This document shows positions 60,069 to 64,000 of a DNA stretch of 64,000 nt, piece by piece. Within the stretch, counting starts at the first letter, position 1. Each line of letters begins with the position of its first letter. Below the pieces are notes generated by a model. It saw only the letters and a program-made list of their open reading frames with translations. It searched no databases and had not been told where the DNA came from. Made by a program: the position numbers and the translations under genes. Origin of the DNA: CBDFGT01 sp965247225 (lineage in GTDB: Bacteria; Pseudomonadota; Alphaproteobacteria; Rhizobiales; Rhizobiaceae); assembly GCA_965247225.1 (NCBI GenBank), contig CBDFGT010000010.1, positions 4,462 to 68,461 of the forward strand, written 5' to 3'.

Positions 60069-62030
60069 ATGAACAGACTATCGATTAAAACGTCTCTGGT
60101 CGCCATGTTCGTCGCAATGGCACTCATGACACTGGGTCTTGGCGCATTTGCGATGTTCACCATGGCTGGTCTTTATGACAATACAAATCAGCTTGGCACC
60201 AATCGCATTCCCAAAGTGACAATGATTTCGGAGGTTTCCGTCATATTTGGCAAATTGCGTGCCAGCGCCGCGCGGCAATTGCTCGCTGACACGCCTGAAA
60301 CCATCGCTGCGGAGCAGAAAACAGCAAGTGATCTGGCAAAATCCCTGGATGACAAGCTCAGGCAACTGGACCCGGTCTTCGTCCGGGACGAAGGTCGCAG
60401 GCTGGTGTCTTTGATTCCTGTCGAGATAGCAAAATACAAATCAATGCAGGATGAAACATTGATCCCGCTGCGGGATGCCGGAAAGCTTCCGGAGGCCAAA
60501 GAGTTCCTGCGATCAACAATGCTTCAGCAGGCCGAGATTGCCGAAAAGGCGATCATGGACCTGCAAAACTACAATGCGAACGGTACCAGTGCCGAAATGT
60601 CCGATGCCGCAGCATCCTACAATACATCCTTTTGGGCAATGATCCTGGTGGTTGGTGCGGCGGTGGCGGCTGCATCCGGCGCTGCGGCATTTGCCATTAT
60701 CAGAATTTCCACTCCGATTTCGCGCATTACGGGTTCGATGGAAGGTTTGGCGCGGGGTGATGTTGCCTCTGAAATTCCGTTCAGCACCCGCACGGACGAA
60801 ATCGGTTCCATGGCGTCTGCGGTTGAGGTTTTCCGCCAGACCGCGCTTGCCAAGATCGAATCGGACCGCCGTTCGGAAGAAAACCGTTCGCAGTCGGAAC
60901 AGGACCGGATCGCCCGCGAACAGGCAGACCGCGCCCGTGCCGAAGCCATGGTACAGGCCACAAAGGGTCTGGCCTCGGGTCTGAAAGCGCTGTCTTCGGG
61001 CGACCTGACGGTGCAGATCGACCAGCGTTTTGCGCCGGATTTTGAGCAGTTGCGCGAGGATTTCAATCTCGCCGTATCGCAGCTTTGCGCGACGCTGGCC
61101 AATGTTGCGGGTGCAACGGTCAACATTGACAGCGGTTCACGCGAAATTGCCGGCGGTGCCAATGACCTTGCCAAGCGCACCGAGCAGCAGGCCGCAGCCC
61201 TTGAGGAAACGGCAGCGGCGCTGGACCAGATCACCGCCAATGTCCGCAGCTCGTCGCAACGTGCCGATGAGGCCCGCCATGTGGCGGTGGAGGCCAACCA
61301 GTCGGCTGCAAAGTCCGGTGATGTCGTGTCCCAGGCGGTCAATGCCATGAGCCGGATCGAGGAAAGCGCCAAGCAGATTTCCAACATTATCGGCGTGATT
61401 GACGAGATCGCCTTCCAGACCAATCTTCTGGCGCTGAACGCCGGTGTCGAGGCGGCGCGTGCCGGTGATGCGGGCAAGGGCTTTGCGGTGGTAGCCCAGG
61501 AAGTGCGCGAACTGGCGCAGCGCTCTGCCCAGGCGGCCAAGGAGATCAAGGGCCTGATCCAGGCCTCGACAACCGAAGTGGCGACCGGTGTGAAGCTGGT
61601 GTCGGAAACCGGCGATGCGCTGAAAGCCATCGGGGGCTTCATCGTGACCATCAACCAGCACATGGATGCGATTGCCACCTCGGCGCGTGAACAGTCCGTG
61701 GGTCTGGCGGAGGTCAACACGGCGGTCAACCAGATGGACCAGACGACGCAGCAGAATGCCGCCATGGTCGAGGAAACCTCGGCAGCCTCCGGCACGCTGG
61801 CCAGCGAGAGCGCCAACCTGCGCGACATGATCGCCCAGTTCAATCTGGGCCATGCAGGAGCCCAGGCCAATGCCGGAACACAGGCCCTGCGCCAGACAGC
61901 CGCGCGCATGGCCCAGCCGTCCGCGTCGGCCCGGCCCGCCTCTTCCGGCACACCGGCCCGTGCACCGGCCCGCAAGGTCGCAAACGCCGGCAATGGTGCA
62001 GCCGTCGCGCAGGAATGGTCGGAATTCTGA
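60069..62030 (+). CDS. Methyl-accepting chemotaxis protein 4
   Basis: The 653-residue receptor has a membrane helix at about 8-31, a four-helix sensor (about 32-188), and a second helix rich in alanine (about 189-213). A HAMP domain and a signalling domain clearly related to, but diverged from, receptors 1-3 follow (AQAAKEIKGLIQASTTEVATG). The C-terminal tether is longer and ends EWSEF. It escaped the homogenisation seen among the other three. I start at ATG 60069; the frame is open to 60003, but the hydrophobic start fits ATG 60069. Confidence 0.94.
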   Translation: MNRLSIKTSLVAMFVAMALMTLGLGAFAMFTMAGLYDNTNQLGTNRIPKVTMISEVSVIFGKLRASAARQLLADTPETIAAEQKTASDLAKSLDDKLRQLDPVFVRDEGRRLVSLIPVEIAKYKSMQDETLIPLRDAGKLPEAKEFLRSTMLQQAEIAEKAIMDLQNYNANGTSAEMSDAAASYNTSFWAMILVVGAAVAAASGAAAFAIIRISTPISRITGSMEGLARGDVASEIPFSTRTDEIGSMASAVEVFRQTALAKIESDRRSEENRSQSEQDRIAREQADRARAEAMVQATKGLASGLKALSSGDLTVQIDQRFAPDFEQLREDFNLAVSQLCATLANVAGATVNIDSGSREIAGGANDLAKRTEQQAAALEETAAALDQITANVRSSSQRADEARHVAVEANQSAAKSGDVVSQAVNAMSRIEESAKQISNIIGVIDEIAFQTNLLALNAGVEAARAGDAGKGFAVVAQEVRELAQRSAQAAKEIKGLIQASTTEVATGVKLVSETGDALKAIGGFIVTINQHMDAIATSAREQSVGLAEVNTAVNQMDQTTQQNAAMVEETSAASGTLASESANLRDMIAQFNLGHAGAQANAGTQALRQTAARMAQPSASARPASSGTPARAPARKVANAGNGAAVAQEWSEF

Positions 62031-62057
62031 TCCGCCCCCGATCATGCACACGAAAAA

Positions 62058-62088
62058 ACACCCTCCCGGACACCCTCCGGGAGGGTGT
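62058..62088. terminator. Terminator between receptor gene 4 and the HAD gene
   Basis: ACACCCTCCCGG (62058-62069) pairs with CCGGGAGGGTGT (62077-62088). AAAAAA precedes it on the plus strand, so leftward transcripts from the HAD gene (stop 62093) end in a U run. Rightward transcripts from the receptor meet a weaker tail. Confidence 0.8.
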
Positions 62089-62092
62089 TGCG

Positions 62093-62707
62093 TCACATCA
62101 CAAGGCCATAGGCGGGCAGATCGCGCTTCAGTTGCCTGGCATCGGTAAAATGGATGGCATTCCAGCCACAGGCCCGTGCCGCCTCGACATTGGGCAGGCT
62201 GTCATCGAAAAACAGACAGGCAGATGGTTCAAGATCGAAGGCCCGGATATGGGCGTGGTAGATGGCGGGATCCGGCTTGATCAGGCCGACACGGGCTGAA
62301 ACCGTAACGCCGCGCGGCAGGTTCAGAAAGGCAAACCGCGCCTGCGCCTCGGCAAAGGTGTCATCGGCAAAATTGGTCAGCATGGTGACATCGAAGCCGT
62401 CTGCGATGAATTTTTCCAGAAGCGCCACGCTCTCATCATAGGCATGCGGAACCATTGCGTGCCAGTTTTCACGAAAGGCCCGGATCTGCGCTTCCCGTTC
62501 GGGATGAACGCAGATCAGCAGGTCTTCCGCCTCCTGCCATGTCCGGCCACGGTCCTGTTCAATATTCCAGTCATGGGTACAGACATTGGCGAAAAACCAC
62601 GCCCGTTCCGTCTCGTCCGGAATGATCCGCTTGAAAGGAATGTCGGGATCGTAATGGATCAGTACCTTGCCGATATCAAAAACAATGTGGCGGATGTCAG
62701 GTGTCAT
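62093..62707 (-). CDS. HAD-superfamily hydrolase (YihX-like)
   Basis: The 204-residue protein has motif I HIVFDIGKVLIHYDP (nucleophile D10, glycine at the second-acid position as in the haloacid dehalogenase/YihX branch). MLTNFADDTF is motif II, GLIKPDPAIY the motif III lysine and FFDDSLPNVEAA motif IV. A small-phosphatase role is likely; the substrate is unknown. It is co-directional with mutY, with 20 bp between. Confidence 0.9.
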   Translation of the reverse strand: MTPDIRHIVFDIGKVLIHYDPDIPFKRIIPDETERAWFFANVCTHDWNIEQDRGRTWQEAEDLLICVHPEREAQIRAFRENWHAMVPHAYDESVALLEKFIADGFDVTMLTNFADDTFAEAQARFAFLNLPRGVTVSARVGLIKPDPAIYHAHIRAFDLEPSACLFFDDSLPNVEAARACGWNAIHFTDARQLKRDLPAYGLVM

Positions 62708-62727
62708 GCCGGTTCCTCTTCAACATG

Positions 62728-63806
62728 TCAGATTTTAAAGAATGCGGATGGTATAGCCTGTGAAATCACCTTTTTCATGACGGTTGGCAAAGCCTGGCCT
62801 TCAAGATTTGTGACAGGTTCCCACCATGTGTCATTGCGCCCCGCAGGCGCGGAGCCGTCGGCAATCTGCGCATGATAGACACAGAGCCGCAGTTCAAAAT
62901 GGGTAAACACATGCGAAATCTCGCCGCACGCCTGCCAGTCAGCAGCAAAGGGTGCGGCTTCTGCGCCGGTTTCCCCGTCAATGCGCGAGGTCCAGGCGCT
63001 GCCCGGAACCTCGCTCATGCCACCCAGCAGGCCGGTTGGCGGGCGGCGCTGCAACAGCACCTCGCCCCGGCTGTTGCTGGCAACAAAGGCCGCGCCCACC
63101 CGCTGGCGTTTCAGGGCTTTTGCCGGTTTTACAGGAAAATCCTCCGCATGGCCCTGATGGCTGGCCAGACAGCGGGGTGCGCAGCGGACACAGGCCGCAG
63201 GCCGGATTTTTCGGCGTGCAGACCGTTGCCCCCAGATCCATCATGGCCTGGGCAAAATCGCCCGGACGGTCGCCCGGTGTGATCTCCGCCACATGCGCAC
63301 GCATGAGAGTCCGGGCACCGGGCAGGGGTGTGGCAATGGCGTGCAGCCGTGCAATCACCCGCTCGACATTGGCATCCAGAACCGCGCTTCGGCGGCTGAA
63401 TGCAATGGCGGCAATGGCGGCTGCCGTATACTCCCCTATGCCCGGAAGCGCCCTGAGCCCGGCCTCCGTGTCGGGAAACTGCCCGCCATGCACAAAGGCC
63501 ACCGTTTCCGCACATTTTTTCAGGTTGCGCGCCCGCGCGTAATAGCCAAGACCGGCCCAGGCTTTCATCACGTCATCCGTCTCGGCCGCCGCCAGATCCG
63601 TTACCTCCGGCCAGCGCTCCAGAAAGGCCGCAAAATAGGCTTTGACCGCCTGCACCGTGGGTTTGCTGCAACATCACCTCGGAGAGCCACACATGATAGG
63701 GACTGTTGCGCTTGCCCTGCGCGGCCATGGGCGGGGTCACGCGCCATGGCAGTATCCGGTGGTGGATGTCATACCAGGCAAGCAGGTCTGTGGCAGGCTG
63801 TGTCAA
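62728..63806 (-). pseudogene. mutY: A/G-specific adenine glycosylase MutY, two frameshifts
   Basis: Three frames together give a full MutY of about 358 residues. Frame one (TTG 63806, GGGAGAGAAC upstream) reads LLAWYDIHHRILPWR to YHVWLSEVMLQQT. Frame two reads VQAVKAYFAAFLERWPEV, GYYARARNL, LPGIGEYTAAAI, LDANVERVIAR and the cluster CTPKNPACGLCPLRT. Frame three reads CLASHQGHAEDFPVKPAKALKRQRVG and the NUDIX-like end. One C too many at 63659-63661 (GGG on plus) and at 63174-63177 (GGGG on plus) accounts for both breaks; correction restores the C-x6-C-x2-C-x5-C iron-sulphur motif. MutY removes adenine opposite 8-oxoguanine. Confidence 0.88.
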
Positions 63807-63947
63807 TATCTGTTCTCTCCCTGTCTGCAGGCAGGCACACGGTGTATTTCAATGGAAGCGATTCGTCCTGTGATGAACAGGGCGGGACCATTTGAACTGG
63901 CTGTCAAAATAGTTTAACCGGTGGTTTCATAAATCCGGACCCCTTTC
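63807..63947. other. Intergenic, divergent from mutY
   Basis: About 140 bp between the mutY start and the last partial gene. Nothing beyond the presumed promoters is visible. Confidence 0.4.
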
Positions 63948-64000
63948 ATGAACATTGCCTTCTGCTATATCAATCTTGATCGCGCCCGTCATCGCCGGAG
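63948..64000 (+). CDS. Possible glycosyltransferase family 25 protein, cut by the window end
   Basis: ATG 63948 opens a frame reading MNIAFCYINLDRARHRR before the window ends. A short hydrophobic strand followed by INLDRxxxR is how GT25 (LPS biosynthesis) enzymes begin. With only 17 codons this is a suggestion. No clear ribosome binding site is seen. Confidence 0.45.
   Translation, partial: MNIAFCYINLDRARHRR

Noticed and set aside
60617..61993. 458-codon antisense frame across receptor gene 4
   Set aside because: It mirrors the receptor's codon use and gives a Ser/Ala-rich low-complexity product. Similar antisense frames occur over the other receptors and over ispH, surf1 and ctaD.

Overview
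The window looks like chromosome of an alphaproteobacterium of the order Hyphomicrobiales (Rhizobiales). I infer this from gene content and order: ctaC-ctaD-ctaB-coxF-ctaG-ctaE-DUF983-surf1-ispH-thrB-rnhA, the pair M16 peptidase-thrC, the aroC/fabI/DnaJ/pdxH neighbourhood, ccrM, IalB and DUF1344 proteins, plus FNR-, Zur- and CtrA-type operators. GC is moderate to high. I saw no rRNA, tRNA, IS element, prophage or CRISPR. Genus and species cannot be fixed from this sequence.

Layout. 1-4.7 kb: a cut pirin gene, a MntA/HepT toxin-antitoxin pair, a racemase-like gene, xseB with a deacetylase, then bioY with a structured leader and a frameshifted DUF1284 gene. 4.7-19 kb: a YcaQ/AlkX-type glycosylase whose tail is a dispersed repeat, aroC, a 1206-residue CHASE-PAS-GGDEF-EAL protein, fabI, a DnaJ-like gene behind a CtrA box, pdxH, a PAS-EAL protein, tldD and an IalB protein. 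19.4-30.4 kb: the aa3 cytochrome oxidase operon behind a perfect FNR/FixK box, a HigBA-type pair, surf1, ispH, thrB and rnhA. 30.4-36.5 kb: a zinc ABC transporter behind a Zur-like box with an overlooked 40-residue membrane peptide, a peroxiredoxin, yqgE, a broken Abi gene and a promoter-to-terminator unit that looks like a small RNA. 36.5-47 kb: a second GGDEF-EAL receptor, M16 peptidase, thrC, a lone flagellin and ccrM.

47-62 kb is the accessory part. Three toxin-antitoxin pairs, a decayed fourth and two orphan genes are interspersed with a 23-bp direct repeat. A TPR/OGT-type glycosyltransferase follows, then four tandem chemoreceptors ending in the CheR-docking peptide EWSEF. Receptors 1 and 3 share a block of about 1.36 kb in which I found one difference, and the duplicated unit carries along the tail of the glycosyltransferase gene. 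Their sensor domains are equal in length but only distantly similar. 62-64 kb holds a HAD phosphatase, a mutY with two frameshifts, and the start of a probable glycosyltransferase.

Two themes stand out. First, motility and signalling: flagellin, a candidate flagellin glycosyltransferase, four receptors and three c-di-GMP proteins. Second, five one-base indels, four of them in runs of identical bases, break DUF1284, ctaE, the Abi gene and mutY (twice). They are either sequencing errors or the mark of a strain that accumulates indels, and this must be settled before calling these genes dead.
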